From Streptomyces sp. NBC_01460 (GTDB taxonomy: Bacteria > Actinomycetota > Actinomycetes > Streptomycetales > Streptomycetaceae), in NCBI RefSeq assembly GCF_036227405.1, contig NZ_CP109473.1, positions 1,922,001 through 1,986,000 on the forward strand: a stretch of DNA of 64,000 nucleotides. The letters are read 5' to 3'. The translations under genes were made by a program, and so were the position numbers. The notes under the pieces are model-generated. The model searched no databases. It saw only the letters and a program-made list of their open reading frames with translations, and was not told the origin of the DNA. Below are positions 47,620 to 56,838 of this stretch, piece after piece. Every line of letters starts with the position of its first letter. Within the stretch, counting starts at the first letter, position 1.

Positions 47620-47686
47620 CGGCTCCGGCCGGGCGCGCCTGGCCGGAAAGCCGCCTGACCACCGGAGCCGCCCGGCCGGAGAGCCG
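47620..47686 (-). terminator. Large hairpin behind the 490-residue hypothetical gene
   Basis: Arms 47620-47635 and 47669-47686 pair over 16 bp with a two-base bulge, about 30 bp beyond the stop at 47717. The upstream PhoX promoter region starts right after it. Confidence 0.6.
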
Positions 47687-47716
47687 CCCGGCGCGCGGAC
47701 GGTCCGGCCCCGCGGT

Positions 47717-49189
47717 TCAGCTCTTCGCGCGTGAGCGGGCCTTGAAGGCGGCCTTGCGCGCGTCCTTCGCGATCTTCCGGTCCCGGTGCAGCCGGCCCAC
47801 GGCCTCGAGCACCTCCTCCGTCGCGGGGTGCTCCACCCGCCATGCCTCGTCGAAGAAGCCGCTGTGCTGACCGGAGAGCCCCTCGACCAGTTCCTGGAGC
47901 TCCTCCAGGTCGCCGTCGGCGTCCAACTGCGCGGCGATCGTGTCCACGGCGAGCCAGAAGATCATCGACTCCGGCGGTGCCGGCACGTCCGCCGCCCCGC
48001 GCTCCGCGAGCCAGACCCGCGCCAGCCCGCCGAGCTCGGGGTCACCGAGCACCGCGCGCACCGCGGGCTCGGCCTCGGGCCCGACCAGGGCGAGGGCCTG
48101 CTGGCAGTGGAGCCTGCGCAGCGGGGCGCGCCGGTCCGCCCCGCGTGCCGCGCCGAGGAGCTCCGCCGCGGCGGCCTCCGCCCCGGCCGCGCCGTGCCGG
48201 CCGAGCCAGAGCCCGACCTCGGTGCGCGCGGCCTCCTCGGGGTAGTAGGCGATGCCGTCGAGGAGGGCGTCGGCCCCCTTGTCGGTGAGGTCGCCGACGG
48301 CGGGCGCGTCCACACCGGCCTCCAGCATCCGTTCCCGGATGCCGTAGAGGCCGAGGGGGGTCAGCTTCACCATGCCGTAGCGGGTGACGTCCTCGTCGTC
48401 GGCGGGGGGTGCCGCCTCCTCGCCCTCCTCGGTCAGCAACGTCTCGTCCACCGGCCGGTATTCGACGATCCCGATGGGTTCGAGCACCCGGAACTGGTCG
48501 TCCAGCCGCATCATGGCCTCCGACACCTGTTCCAGGATGTCGTCGGTGGGCTCGCCCATGTCCTCGGGCACCACGACGGACGCGGCGAGCGCGGGCAGCG
48601 GCACGGTGCCGTCGGCGGGACCGGCCTCCGAGAGGGTCAGCAGGTAGAGGTTGCCGAGCACCCCGTCGAGGAAGTCGGCTTCCTCCTCCGGGTCCCAGTC
48701 CAGGGCGTCGAAGTCGACGCTCCCGTCCTCGCCGATGAGGTCGGCGAAGTCGTCGAACGCCGGGGCGGTGGCGTCCGCGTGCACGGCTTCCAGCCCGTCG
48801 AGCCAGATCGCGAGGACGTCGGCGGGTGAACCGGAGGTCAGCAGGGCCAGGTTCTCGCCGGCCGTGGCGGTGCCCTCCGCGTCGTCGCCCTCGGCCTCCT
48901 CCGCGTCCTGCGGGTCCTCGACGTCGACGAGCCCCGTGTCGACCGCGAGGCGCCACGCCTCGCTGGCGGAGGCGGCGCCGTCCTCGTCGTCGGCGAGCCC
49001 CAGGTGCCGCGCGGCGGCGGGCAGCTGGGCGTCCACGAGCTCGCCGCCGGCGCCGACCCGGGTCCCGGGCCCCGCCCAGCGGGCGAGGCGGGCGGCTCGG
49101 GCGAGCAGCGGAGCGGCCAGCGCGTCCCGTGCCAGCTCGGCCTCGGTGTGCAGCCGCACCGGCGGCAGGGAGGGGCGCTCTGCTGACAT
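47717..49189 (-). CDS. Large acidic conserved hypothetical protein
   Basis: 490 residues from ATG 49189 (GAGGAG upstream); in-frame codons before it have no ribosome site. No signal or membrane segment. The front half is acidic with long Glu/Asp runs (about 115-140 and 290-305) and contains repeated helical segments such as SEAWRLAVDTGLVDVE. A middle winged-helix-like part reads YGMVKLTPLGLYGIRERMLEAG, and the end is a HEAT/ARM-like repeat run with a basic tail (KDARKAAFKARSRAKS). Common in Streptomyces as a hypothetical. A protein-interaction or regulatory scaffold is likely; reaction unknown. Confidence 0.8.
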   Translation of the reverse strand: MSAERPSLPPVRLHTEAELARDALAAPLLARAARLARWAGPGTRVGAGGELVDAQLPAAARHLGLADDEDGAASASEAWRLAVDTGLVDVEDPQDAEEAEGDDAEGTATAGENLALLTSGSPADVLAIWLDGLEAVHADATAPAFDDFADLIGEDGSVDFDALDWDPEEEADFLDGVLGNLYLLTLSEAGPADGTVPLPALAASVVVPEDMGEPTDDILEQVSEAMMRLDDQFRVLEPIGIVEYRPVDETLLTEEGEEAAPPADDEDVTRYGMVKLTPLGLYGIRERMLEAGVDAPAVGDLTDKGADALLDGIAYYPEEAARTEVGLWLGRHGAAGAEAAAAELLGAARGADRRAPLRRLHCQQALALVGPEAEPAVRAVLGDPELGGLARVWLAERGAADVPAPPESMIFWLAVDTIAAQLDADGDLEELQELVEGLSGQHSGFFDEAWRVEHPATEEVLEAVGRLHRDRKIAKDARKAAFKARSRAKS

Positions 49190-49307
49190 CAGGGGGGTCT
49201 CCTCGGGGCGTTGCACGGGCTGTGTCCGGGGCCGCCGTCCCGGTACACACGGGTTCGCGGCCACCGTCCCAGCGTAGACGTATTTCGTCCCCTGCCGCCC
49301 GGTTCCC

Positions 49308-50015
49308 CTACAGGCCGGCCGCGAGGCGGAGCGCGGGGGTGTAGCGGTGCACGCCGCCGCCCGTCACGCCCGGGTAGGCCTGGACCCGCTCCCACTGCGG
49401 CGACGGGGTTCCGGCACCCTCACCGTCCCCCGCGAGCGCGTCGATGTGGGCCTGCGCGGTCTCCCACTCGGCGTAGTTGAGCACACGGTCCCCCGCCGTA
49501 CCGACGTGGAAGTGCGCGGAGATACCGCCGGGCACCGGTTCCGTCTCGGTCGCCAGTGCCTCGAACACGGCGTCCACCCAGTCCCGTTGGCGGGCCGGGT
49601 CCGGTCCCGCGAACTCCACGTCGACGATCACGACGCAGCCCGGCTCACGCGTGCCGCTCCCCCGGCTCCCCGAGCGGTACAGCTCGAAGGTGTGCGGCCC
49701 GAGCCGCTCGATCCCGGGGACGGCCGCGTCGATCTCGGCGTTGCGCGCGTCGCGGCCGCTCCGCACGAACTCCTGGTACGCCTCCTCGCCGGACCACTGC
49801 GAGTAGTGGAGCAGCGTCTTCCCGTCCTCCCCGGTGTGCACGGTGTACGAGAGGAGGCCGGGGTGCGGCCACTCGCGGGCTGTCCAGGCAGCACGGACGG
49901 CCTCGACCGTCAGCCGCTGCCGTTCCGGGGTGCCGACGCCCCACGTACTGACCTTGACGATGCCCGCGTCGGGACGGGTGAGGTCGGGGCGGGAGTCGAA
50001 CTGCACGGCAGACAT
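49308..50015 (-). CDS. Tandem antibiotic-biosynthesis-monooxygenase (ABM) domain protein
   Basis: 235 residues from ATG 50015, behind GGAGAGGA. Two dimeric alpha+beta-barrel (ABM) halves: the first from IVKVSTWGVGTPERQR to LLHYSQWSGEEAYQEFV, the second from VVIVDVEFAGPDPARQRDWVD to LNYAEWETAQAHIDAL. The repeated Q/E-W-x-x-x-x-A-x-x-x-F/D endings are typical. Such proteins are cofactor-free oxygenases, haem-degrading-like or sensor modules. No cluster context; substrate unknown. Confidence 0.88.
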   Translation of the reverse strand: MSAVQFDSRPDLTRPDAGIVKVSTWGVGTPERQRLTVEAVRAAWTAREWPHPGLLSYTVHTGEDGKTLLHYSQWSGEEAYQEFVRSGRDARNAEIDAAVPGIERLGPHTFELYRSGSRGSGTREPGCVVIVDVEFAGPDPARQRDWVDAVFEALATETEPVPGGISAHFHVGTAGDRVLNYAEWETAQAHIDALAGDGEGAGTPSPQWERVQAYPGVTGGGVHRYTPALRLAAGL

Positions 50016-50098
50016 GGCGTGATCCTCTCCGGCACACCCTCGCGGTGTGCCTTCGACGAACACCCTCGTACGTCAAGCACGCTTGAGGTCAAGGCCGT

Positions 50099-50728
50099 TC
50101 ATCCGGCCTTCCCCGTACGCCAGGCCGTCGTGTTCAGCTCGTCCATCAGCCGGATGTCGTGACCCTCCAGCGGGAAGACGCGTGCTCCCGTGTCCGGGGC
50201 GGCGGCGATCTCCAGGGCGTCCCCCTCGATGAGGTCTCCGCCCTCCTTGGTGGAGACCCAGGCCAGCGTCGACGTGACGCTCCTCCCGGGCTTCAGCACG
50301 ACCTCCTCCGGCCCCTCGTCGTTGCCGAACATCGACCCGCCCGGGTTCACGGGGACGGGGATGCGCTCGCCGTCGTCCCCCAGCGCGCGGACGGAGGGGT
50401 AACCGTGGACGCGGTAGGACTTCGCACCGCAGTTGGTGAGCGTGAGCGTGACCGCGCGGTGGAACATCGCCGTCTGGACGGGGCCCATCTCCACGGCCAC
50501 GCCCGAGGCCGGGCAGCCCCCGCTCGTCGCCGCGGGGGTGGGGACGGGGGCGCCCTGGGCGGGCACGTCCGCCGTGGGCCCGGAGTCCGCCGCCGGCGTC
50601 GCCACGGAGGCGCTCGGGGCCGGGCCGGGCTCCCCCTCGCCCGCCGGGACGAGGAACCCGGCACAGCCGGAGAGGGGCAGTGTGGCTGCCGTGAGCACTG
50701 CGGCCGTGATCGTCTTCCGTACGCGCAT
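50099..50728 (-). CDS. DUF4232 lipoprotein
   Basis: 209 residues. A short basic N-terminus, hydrophobic core and lipobox LPLSGC (Cys at about 22) make it a lipoprotein facing outward. A 50-residue Pro/Ala/Ser spacer precedes the DUF4232 domain, with CPASGVAVEMGPVQTAMFHRAVTLTLTNCGAKSYRVHGYPSV at its start and VVLKPGRSVTSTLAWVS near the end; the two Cys fit a disulfide. Common in Streptomyces, sometimes in pairs; function unknown. Confidence 0.88.
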   Translation of the reverse strand: MRVRKTITAAVLTAATLPLSGCAGFLVPAGEGEPGPAPSASVATPAADSGPTADVPAQGAPVPTPAATSGGCPASGVAVEMGPVQTAMFHRAVTLTLTNCGAKSYRVHGYPSVRALGDDGERIPVPVNPGGSMFGNDEGPEEVVLKPGRSVTSTLAWVSTKEGGDLIEGDALEIAAAPDTGARVFPLEGHDIRLMDELNTTAWRTGKAG

Positions 50729-50874
50729 GCCGTGTACCCCACCCCTGGAACGGTCCGTCGCCACTCCGTTCGATCATGCCAGAGCCAGACGGGGCCCACC
50801 GTTCAGCGTCTCTTGCCCCTCACCCCCAGCAGATCTAAGTGGACCGGCACCCGCCGGGGCCCGAGACTGCGGAG

Positions 50875-51762
50875 ATGAGATCCCACACGGGCGGGCCCTT
50901 CGGCCGCACCCTCTGCGCCATGATCACGCCGTTCACCGCCGCCGGTGACCTGGACCTGGACGCCGCCCGCCGCCATGCCTCCGGTCTCGTCGCGGACGGC
51001 TGCGACGGCCTCGTGCTCAGCGGGACCACCGGCGAGTCGCCGACCACGACGGACGAGGAGAAGACCGCGCTGGTGCGGGCGGTCCGGGAGGCGGTGGGCG
51101 ACGCGGTCCAGATCGTCGCGGGTGTCGGCAGTGCCGACACCCGGCACACGGTCCGGCTGGCGCGGGAGGCCGAGGCCGCGGGCGCCGACGGGCTGCTGGT
51201 GGTGACCCCCTACTACAGCCGGCCCCCGCAGGCCGCGGTCGAGGCGCACTTCCTCCGGGTCGCGGAGGCGACGGGCCTCGGGCTGATGCTGTACGACATC
51301 CCGGGCCGCACCGGGACGAGGATCGAACCGGCGACCCTGCTCCGCCTGGCGGAGCATCCCCGCGTCCTGGCGGTCAAGGACTGTTCGTACGACCTTCTCG
51401 CGGCCACCAAGGTGATGGCGCGGACCTCGCTGGCGTACTACTCGGGCTGCGAGGAGCTGAACCTCCCGCTGTACGCGCTCGGCGGGGCGGGCTACGTCAG
51501 CACGGTCGCGAACGTGGCACCGCGTCAGATGCGGTCCGTGCTGGACGCGTTCGACTCCGGGGACACGGCGGGGGCCGCCCGTGTCAACGGACTCACCATC
51601 GGCCTGGTGGAGGCGATGATGGCCTCCGGCCTGCCCGGCACCGTCACGGCGAAGGCGCTGCTGGACGCCGGCCCGGTCCGTGAACCGCTGCAGCCCGCCG
51701 GCCGCGAGGCGACCGACGGGCTGCGCGGGCTGTACGAGGAACTCCTCGCCGCTACGGGCTAG
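50875..51762 (+). CDS. dapA: 4-hydroxy-tetrahydrodipicolinate synthase
   Basis: 295 residues from ATG 50875; a GTG at 50839 lacks a ribosome site. The TIM barrel has the GTTGESPT substrate loop, the Tyr-x-x-P in [10 protein letters not shown] and the Schiff-base Lys in [11 protein letters not shown]. It condenses pyruvate with aspartate semialdehyde to start the diaminopimelate/lysine branch. Adjacent, in convergent orientation, lies dapD of the same pathway, and the two stop codons overlap in CTAG. Unlike the DHDPS-type sugar-acid enzymes at 35986 and 39020 it retains the DapA loop patterns. Confidence 0.92.
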   Translation: MRSHTGGPFGRTLCAMITPFTAAGDLDLDAARRHASGLVADGCDGLVLSGTTGESPTTTDEEKTALVRAVREAVGDAVQIVAGVGSADTRHTVRLAREAEAAGADGLLVVTPYYSRPPQAAVEAHFLRVAEATGLGLMLYDIPGRTGTRIEPATLLRLAEHPRVLAVKDCSYDLLAATKVMARTSLAYYSGCEELNLPLYALGGAGYVSTVANVAPRQMRSVLDAFDSGDTAGAARVNGLTIGLVEAMMASGLPGTVTAKALLDAGPVREPLQPAGREATDGLRGLYEELLAATG

Positions 51763-52757
51763 TCGTTGCTGTGCAGTACGTCGTTGAGCCCGCCCCACAC
51801 CGCGTTGTTCGGGCGGGCCTCGACGGCGCCGGAGACCGAGTTGCGGCGGAAGAGGATGTTCGAGGCCCCGGAGAGCTCCCGGGCCTTGACGACCTGTCCG
51901 TCCGGCATCGTGACCCGGGTGCCTGCCGTGACGTAGAGCCCGGCCTCCACGACGCACTCGTCGCCGAGCGCGATGCCGACGCCGGCCTCGGCGCCGACCA
52001 GGCAGCGCTGACCGATGACGATGCGCTCCTTGCCGCCGCCGGAGAGCGTGCCCATGGTGGACGCGCCGCCGCCGATGTCGGAGCCGTCGCCGACGACGAC
52101 ACCCGCGGAGATACGGCCCTCGACCATGGAGGTGCCGAGGGTGCCCGCGTTGAAGTTGACGAAGCCCTCGTGCATCACGGTCGTACCCGAGGCCAGGTGG
52201 GCGCCGAGCCGGACCCGGTCGGCGTCGGCGATGCGCACGCCCTTGGGCGCGACGTAGTCCGTCATCCGGGGGAACTTGTCCACGGAGGTGACCTGGAGGT
52301 GCAGGCCCTCGGCGCGGGCGTTGAGCCGGACCTTCTCCAGGTCGTCGACGGCGACCGGACCCAGCGAGGTCCAGGCGACGTTGGCGAGGAGGCCGAAGAG
52401 GCCGTCGAGGTTCTGGCCGTGGGGCTGTACCAGGCGGTGCGAGAGCAGGTGCAGTCGCAGATAGGCGTCGTGCGCGTCGAGCGGCTTGTCGTCCAGCGAG
52501 GAGATGACCGTGGACACGGCGACGACCTCCACACCGCGGCGCGCGTCCACACCGATGGCCCTGGCCGCGCCCTCGCCGAGACGGTTCACCGCCTCGTCGG
52601 GGCTGAGGCGCTGCGTACCGGCCGGGCCGGGCTCGGCGGAGAGCTCGGGGGCGGGGAACCAGGTGTCGAGGACGGTGCCGTCACCGGCGATGGTGGCGAG
52701 GCCGGCGGCGACGGCGCCGGTGGTGCGGGCGGAGCCCTGGGAAGTCGTGTCGGTCAT
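51759..52757 (-). CDS. dapD: Tetrahydrodipicolinate N-succinyltransferase
   Basis: 332 residues, the long actinobacterial DapD type. The N-terminal domain (about 1-160) is followed by a left-handed beta-helix with hexapeptide repeats: [61 protein letters not shown]. It succinylates tetrahydrodipicolinate in the DAP route that supplies lysine and peptidoglycan. Convergent with dapA; its TAG shares CTAG with the dapA stop. Confidence 0.95.
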   Translation of the reverse strand: MTDTTSQGSARTTGAVAAGLATIAGDGTVLDTWFPAPELSAEPGPAGTQRLSPDEAVNRLGEGAARAIGVDARRGVEVVAVSTVISSLDDKPLDAHDAYLRLHLLSHRLVQPHGQNLDGLFGLLANVAWTSLGPVAVDDLEKVRLNARAEGLHLQVTSVDKFPRMTDYVAPKGVRIADADRVRLGAHLASGTTVMHEGFVNFNAGTLGTSMVEGRISAGVVVGDGSDIGGGASTMGTLSGGGKERIVIGQRCLVGAEAGVGIALGDECVVEAGLYVTAGTRVTMPDGQVVKARELSGASNILFRRNSVSGAVEARPNNAVWGGLNDVLHSND

Positions 52758-53076
52758 GCACAGAACCTAACCGTCCGAGGCCCGCACGGGCGAACCGGTC
52801 TCAGGTGCCGGAGCGTGTCCGTCCCCGGCGGGCACCGGGGAACCAGGGGTGCGCCTGTCGTCCCGGTGCGGCGACGAGGGCCCACGCGGGCGTCGCGCCG
52901 CCGGAACGGCCGCGCGACGCCCCGCCGGCGAGGCCGCGCACAGCGGCCGGAGCAGCGTGGGTGCGGCGATGCACCGCGACCGGACGGTCGTCGAGGCGCC
53001 GCACCCGGTCACGGACGTCGAGGCGAGCGCGCGGGCCGCACCGGCGGCCGTCCGCCGGGGCGGTGCCCGACCGGGC
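52758..53076. other. Intergenic region, no gene recognised
   Basis: About 320 bp between dapD (start) and the TetR gene (stop). The open frames in it are Arg/Pro/Ala-rich with no family character. I saw no convincing promoter, hairpin or repeat; dapD's promoter must lie near 52760-52800. Confidence 0.5.
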
Positions 53077-53625
53077 TCAGCGGCCCGCCCCGTCGACGAC
53101 CCTGCCCAGCATCTCCCTGGTGTACTCCGGGTCGAACTCGGCCCCGGAGAGCAGCACCTGGAGACTGATGCCGTCCAGCAGCGCGGCCAGCGCCCGGGCG
53201 GTGGCCCGGTCGGTGCGGTGGGCGATCAGCACGGCCAGGGTGTCGGCCCACTCGGCGGCGACCGGCTGGAGCGCGGGCCGCCGCAGGGCCGCGAGGTACA
53301 GCTCGTACTCCAGCGCCAGCGGCCCGCGCCCCCTCGCGAACCACTCCCCCAGCAGTCGGGTCAGCTCGTCGGCGAGCGGGACCGAGGGATCGTCGAAGTG
53401 CGGGCTCTCCCGCACCACCCGGGCGAAGTTCTCGTTGCAGCGGCGCAGCGCGGCGACGAGCAGCTCGTCCAGCGAGGCGAAGTGGTAGGTGGTCGAGCCG
53501 AGCGGGACGTCGGCCTCGGCGGCCACGGTGCGGTGGCTGAGCCCTCCGATGCCCCGGTCCGCGACGACGCGGATCGCCGCGTCGATGATGCGCTCGCGCC
53601 GCTCGGGGTCGTACCGCCGGACCAT
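53077..53625 (-). CDS. TetR-family regulator
   Basis: 182 residues from ATG 53625, which shares a base with the stop of the SMR gene (TGATG). N-terminal helix-turn-helix: RRERIIDAAIRVVADRGIGGLSHRTVAAEADVPLGSTTYHFASLDELL. The C-terminal ligand domain starts at about 60. As second gene of the SMR operon it most likely represses the operon and releases it when a cationic drug binds. The 18-bp palindrome just upstream of the SMR start is its probable site. Confidence 0.93.
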   Translation of the reverse strand: MVRRYDPERRERIIDAAIRVVADRGIGGLSHRTVAAEADVPLGSTTYHFASLDELLVAALRRCNENFARVVRESPHFDDPSVPLADELTRLLGEWFARGRGPLALEYELYLAALRRPALQPVAAEWADTLAVLIAHRTDRATARALAALLDGISLQVLLSGAEFDPEYTREMLGRVVDGAGR

Positions 53626-53945
53626 CAGTGGGCTCCTCCGAGATTGAGGACCACGACCCCCGCGATGACCAGGGCGATGCCGGCCAGCTTGGCGAGGCCG
53701 GCGGACTCCCCCATCCAGAGGATCCCGATGGCGGCGACGGCCGCGGTGCCCGCACCGGCCCAGATGGCGTAGGCGGTGCCGACCGAGAGCGTCTTGAGGG
53801 TCTGGGCGAGCAGTGCGAAGGCTACGACGTAGCCCACGACGGTGACGAGCGAGGGCCAGAGCCGGGTGAACCCCTCGCTGTACTTCATGGCCGTCGTCCC
53901 GGCCACCTCCGCCGCGATGGCCGCGGCCAGCAATCCGTATCCCAT
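53625..53945 (-). CDS. Small multidrug resistance (SMR) efflux protein
   Basis: 106 residues, four membrane helices. The essential Glu lies in the first helix (AAIAAEVAGTTAMKYSEG, E13), with YVVAFALLAQTLKTLSVGTAYAIWAG in TM2-TM3 carrying the conserved Tyr and Trp. SMR proteins work as dimers and exchange H+ for quaternary cations or guanidinium-like compounds. No ribosome site precedes the ATG at 53945 and a TACGCT box ends 10 bp before it, suggesting a leaderless transcript. Co-transcribed with the TetR gene. Confidence 0.95.
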   Translation of the reverse strand: MGYGLLAAAIAAEVAGTTAMKYSEGFTRLWPSLVTVVGYVVAFALLAQTLKTLSVGTAYAIWAGAGTAAVAAIGILWMGESAGLAKLAGIALVIAGVVVLNLGGAH

Positions 53946-53955
53946 GCGTACAAGC

Positions 53956-53973
53956 GTACACAACGTTGCGTAC
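53956..53973. promoter_or_regulatory. 18-bp palindromic TetR operator
   Basis: GTACACAACGTTGCGTAC pairs with itself at 8 of 9 positions and lies 11 bp before the SMR start, overlapping the probable promoter. Confidence 0.7.
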
Positions 53974-54098
53974 TGCCGTACATATCGCGTGCGGCCCCGT
54001 CGTGACCGGCCAGGACGGGGTTCGCGGCCGGTCCGGGGCGCTACGGTGTCCGCACCGGTAGGACCGGATGACTGCCGGACGATACGAACAACGGAGTT

Positions 54099-55253
54099 GT
54101 GGTGGCGCAGGACGCAGGGTGGGGCGGGGGCGCCTACGGGGGCGCGCCGTACGGCGGAAGCCCGTACGGAGGACCTCCGGGGTGGGGCGGCTGGGTCCCG
54201 CCGCCGAAGCCGGGGGTGATACCGCTCGCGCCGCTGAGGCTGGGGGACGTGCTGGGCGGGGCGTTCTCGACGATGGGCAGGTACTGGAAGCAGTTGTTCG
54301 GGCTGGCCGCCGCCCTCTACGGCGGCGCCGCACTCCTGATGACCGCGGCGGTGGTCGTCGCCTACTCCGCCGTCTCCGGCCATCTGGAGCGGGTGGTCTC
54401 CCTCGACTACGACGAGAGTGCCTCGTCCGCGGACGTCGTCCCCCTCGTGATCGCGGGCTGTGTCCTCGCCCTGCTGGGCGTCGTCACCCTGGCGATCGTC
54501 TCGGGCCTGATGTACGCGGCGGTCCCCACCGTGCTGCAGGACGCGGTCCTGGGCAGGCCGGTCCCCTTCTCGGCGGTGTGGCGCAAGGCCTGGGCGCATC
54601 TGTTCCCCGTGATCGGCGCCCTGATCCTCACTGCCCTGGTCGCGGCCGTGCCCGTCCTGCTCCTCATGACCGTCTTCGCCGGGGCGGTCATCAGCCTCGT
54701 CACCATGGACAGCGGCGGGGGTGCGCCCGCCGCCATCACCCTGGGCGTCGTCGGCGTGCTGGTGACCGGGCCGCTGGCGGTCTGGCTCTGGATAAAGGTC
54801 TGCCTGGCACCGGCGGTCGTGGTCTTCGAGGGCAGCCGGCCGATCGCCGCGCTGCGCCGCTCGTCCCGGCTGGTGCGCGGCGACTGGTGGCGGATCTTCG
54901 GCATCGTCCTGCTGGCCGGACTGATGGCCGGTGTGGCCGGCTATGTCATCCAGATGCCGTTCTCGATCCTCGGCATCTTCCCCGGCATGATCGGGACCGC
55001 GTCGCTGGACGACGACCCGAGCCCCGCCGCCGTGGCCGTCGCGATGAGCGGCTACCTGGTCGCGACCCTGCTGGGCCAGCTGGTGAGCCAGATCATCTCG
55101 ACGACGTTCCCGCAGCTGGTGACCGGCCTGCTCTACGTCGACCGGCGCATCCGGACGGAGGACCTGGGCCCGGTGCTGGCGGAGGCCGCCGGTGTCCCCG
55201 CGGGGGGTGTGCCCCCGTACGGCATGCCTCCGTACGGGGGCATGCACCGCTGA
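54099..55253 (+). CDS. Multi-pass membrane protein with Gly/Tyr/Pro-rich ends
   Basis: 384 residues from GTG 54099 (GTG 54102 is equally possible). The first 35 residues are GGAYGGAPYGGSPYGGPPG-type low-complexity sequence, as is the very end (PPYGMPPYGGM). Between them lie about six membrane helices with the segment APLRLGDVLGGAFSTMGRYWKQLFGLAAALYGG and FEGSRPIAALRRSSRLVRGDWWRIFGIVLL. This is the glycerophosphoryl-diester-phosphodiesterase-membrane-domain (DUF7847-like) pattern common in Streptomyces, without a catalytic domain. Role unknown. Confidence 0.85.
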   Translation: MVAQDAGWGGGAYGGAPYGGSPYGGPPGWGGWVPPPKPGVIPLAPLRLGDVLGGAFSTMGRYWKQLFGLAAALYGGAALLMTAAVVVAYSAVSGHLERVVSLDYDESASSADVVPLVIAGCVLALLGVVTLAIVSGLMYAAVPTVLQDAVLGRPVPFSAVWRKAWAHLFPVIGALILTALVAAVPVLLLMTVFAGAVISLVTMDSGGGAPAAITLGVVGVLVTGPLAVWLWIKVCLAPAVVVFEGSRPIAALRRSSRLVRGDWWRIFGIVLLAGLMAGVAGYVIQMPFSILGIFPGMIGTASLDDDPSPAAVAVAMSGYLVATLLGQLVSQIISTTFPQLVTGLLYVDRRIRTEDLGPVLAEAAGVPAGGVPPYGMPPYGGMHR

Positions 55254-55261
55254 CACCCGCG

Positions 55262-55297
55262 CTCCCGCCTCCCCCTGCCCGCAGGAGGAGGCGGGAG
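55262..55297. terminator. Hairpin between convergent genes
   Basis: Arms 55262-55272 and 55287-55297 (CTCCCGCCTCC and GGAGGCGGGAG) are exact complements, between the membrane protein (+) and the propeller protein (-). Confidence 0.75.
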
Positions 55298-55303
55298 GTC
55301 ACG

Positions 55304-56698
55304 TCAGCCGCCCACGGTGAACCAGGTGGCGCGGGACTTCTTCCACTCGGCGTGTTCCAGGTCCTTCGCCTCCGTGCCGTCGCCGTACAGGTCGGCGGCA
55401 CCGGCGTCCGTGATCACCTGCGCCCGCGTCCCCGCGGCCGTCAGGTCCGGCACCGAGACGACGGCCTCCCAGCCGCCCGGGTCGGTGGTGGGCAGCGAGG
55501 TCCGCTTCACCGGCGCGTGTCCGGCGACGCCGTCCCAGCCGTACAGGGCGTACGGGTCGGAGTTGTCGTCGGCCTCCCAGGAACCGGCCACGATCAGGTA
55601 CTGGTTCGCGGCGTTCTTCCGGATGTCCCGGATGGTCAGCCCGCCGAGGTCCAGCTCGATCGGCGTCCCGAAGACCGCCTTGGCTCCGCTCCCGGCGACC
55701 TTGTCGAAGTTGGTCACCGGCACGATCAGCGCCTTGCCGCCCGACTTCGGCGGGACGAGGGGGGCGCGGAAGCCGATGTACGCGGTGCTCGTCGAGCCGG
55801 GAGCGAACTCCAGCCCCTCCACGTTGAACCCGTCGATCTGCTTGGGCGCCTGGCCGTCCTCGGTGCCCGCGGCGAAGCCGTACCGGTCGTCGTTCGCCTC
55901 GTCCCAGGCGACCAGGTCGTCACGCAGCTTGCCGTACTTCCCGCCGACGGTGAGCTGGGTCGAGGCGCCCGAGCCGGTCACGGTCGTGGTGAAGACGGTG
56001 TTGCGGTCGGCCTTGTACTCGCCGTCCTTGTTGTTGCCGAGCGAGCCGGTCCAGTAGACGGTGTTGCCGACCCGGGCCGCCCCCTCTATGTCGATCTCCT
56101 TGCTCACACCCAGCTTCGAGGCGACGTCCCAGGTCCGCACGGGCGCGCCGGACACCGCGAGGTCGTAGAGCCGCAGGACGTTGGACTCGTCGTCCGCGAC
56201 CACCGCGTAGCCGCCGCCGACGTCGACGGCCGCCGAGGCGTCCGAGGAACCCGTCACGTAGCGGGTGTCGGAGGAGTTCTGCACGGCCGCCGAGGCGGCG
56301 TAGGACAGCTTCTTGGTGGCGGTCTTCCCACCGAGCCCGGTGACCTTGATCGTGAGATCGGTGTACCCGCGGGCGTGCGCGGCGACGGAGAGCGTACGGG
56401 TCGCCCCGGTCCCCGTGACCGTCACGTCGGAGGTGCCCGCGACGGAGGACTTCGAGCTGGCCGAGGCCGCCACCGTGAGCGCGGAGACGTCGGCGCCGCT
56501 CTGCGCCACGGTCACGCTCACCACGGGGTCGCCCGTCGCGCCGACGGCTCCGGAGAGGTAGGAGGCCGACAGGCTGATCGTCGGCGTCCCGTAACTCGCG
56601 GCGTGCACCGGGGCGTTGCTCCCCAGGGCGGCCAGCGCGAGGATCCCGGCAGCGGCGGCGGCCGCCCGGCGGTTCTGGACTGAAAGCTGGTGCAGCAC
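55304..56698 (-). CDS. Secreted propeller protein with an Ig-like front (DUF3616-like)
   Basis: 464 residues from GTG 56698, with GAGAGG upstream. Signal peptide with cleavage near PVHAAS. Residues about 35-130 are Ig-like (TISLSASYLSGAVGATGDPVVSVTVAQSGADVSALTVAAS). From about 145 it is a beta-propeller with DESNVLRLYDL, EIDIEGAARVGNTVYWTGSLGNN and FNVEGLEFAPGSTSTAYIGFRAPL, typical of the DUF3616/SdiA-regulated phytase-like group. Probably a secreted binding or hydrolytic protein; no catalytic set could be assigned. Confidence 0.85.
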   Translation of the reverse strand: MLHQLSVQNRRAAAAAAGILALAALGSNAPVHAASYGTPTISLSASYLSGAVGATGDPVVSVTVAQSGADVSALTVAASASSKSSVAGTSDVTVTGTGATRTLSVAAHARGYTDLTIKVTGLGGKTATKKLSYAASAAVQNSSDTRYVTGSSDASAAVDVGGGYAVVADDESNVLRLYDLAVSGAPVRTWDVASKLGVSKEIDIEGAARVGNTVYWTGSLGNNKDGEYKADRNTVFTTTVTGSGASTQLTVGGKYGKLRDDLVAWDEANDDRYGFAAGTEDGQAPKQIDGFNVEGLEFAPGSTSTAYIGFRAPLVPPKSGGKALIVPVTNFDKVAGSGAKAVFGTPIELDLGGLTIRDIRKNAANQYLIVAGSWEADDNSDPYALYGWDGVAGHAPVKRTSLPTTDPGGWEAVVSVPDLTAAGTRAQVITDAGAADLYGDGTEAKDLEHAEWKKSRATWFTVGG

Positions 56699-56792
56699 TG
56701 CGTGCCTCTCGTCGGCGTGGTGTCGAGAAGCAGGTTCCGGTCCCCGCACCAACAGAAGGCGCACGGTGCGGGTACGGCGGGCGAACAACGCG

Positions 56793-56825
56793 GGACGGCC
56801 CCCGGCGCATCGCCGGGGGCCGTCC
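56793..56825 (-). terminator. Terminator of the suf operon
   Basis: Arms 56793-56807 and 56811-56825 are exact 15-base complements, 14 bp behind the sufT stop. The apparent 3-base loop will open by a pair. Confidence 0.85.
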
Positions 56826-56838
56826 TGGACGTCCTGGA

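Noticed and set aside
52805..53488. Long plus-strand frames between dapD and the TetR gene
   Set aside because: Arg/Pro-rich and mostly antisense to the TetR gene; no recognisable domain.
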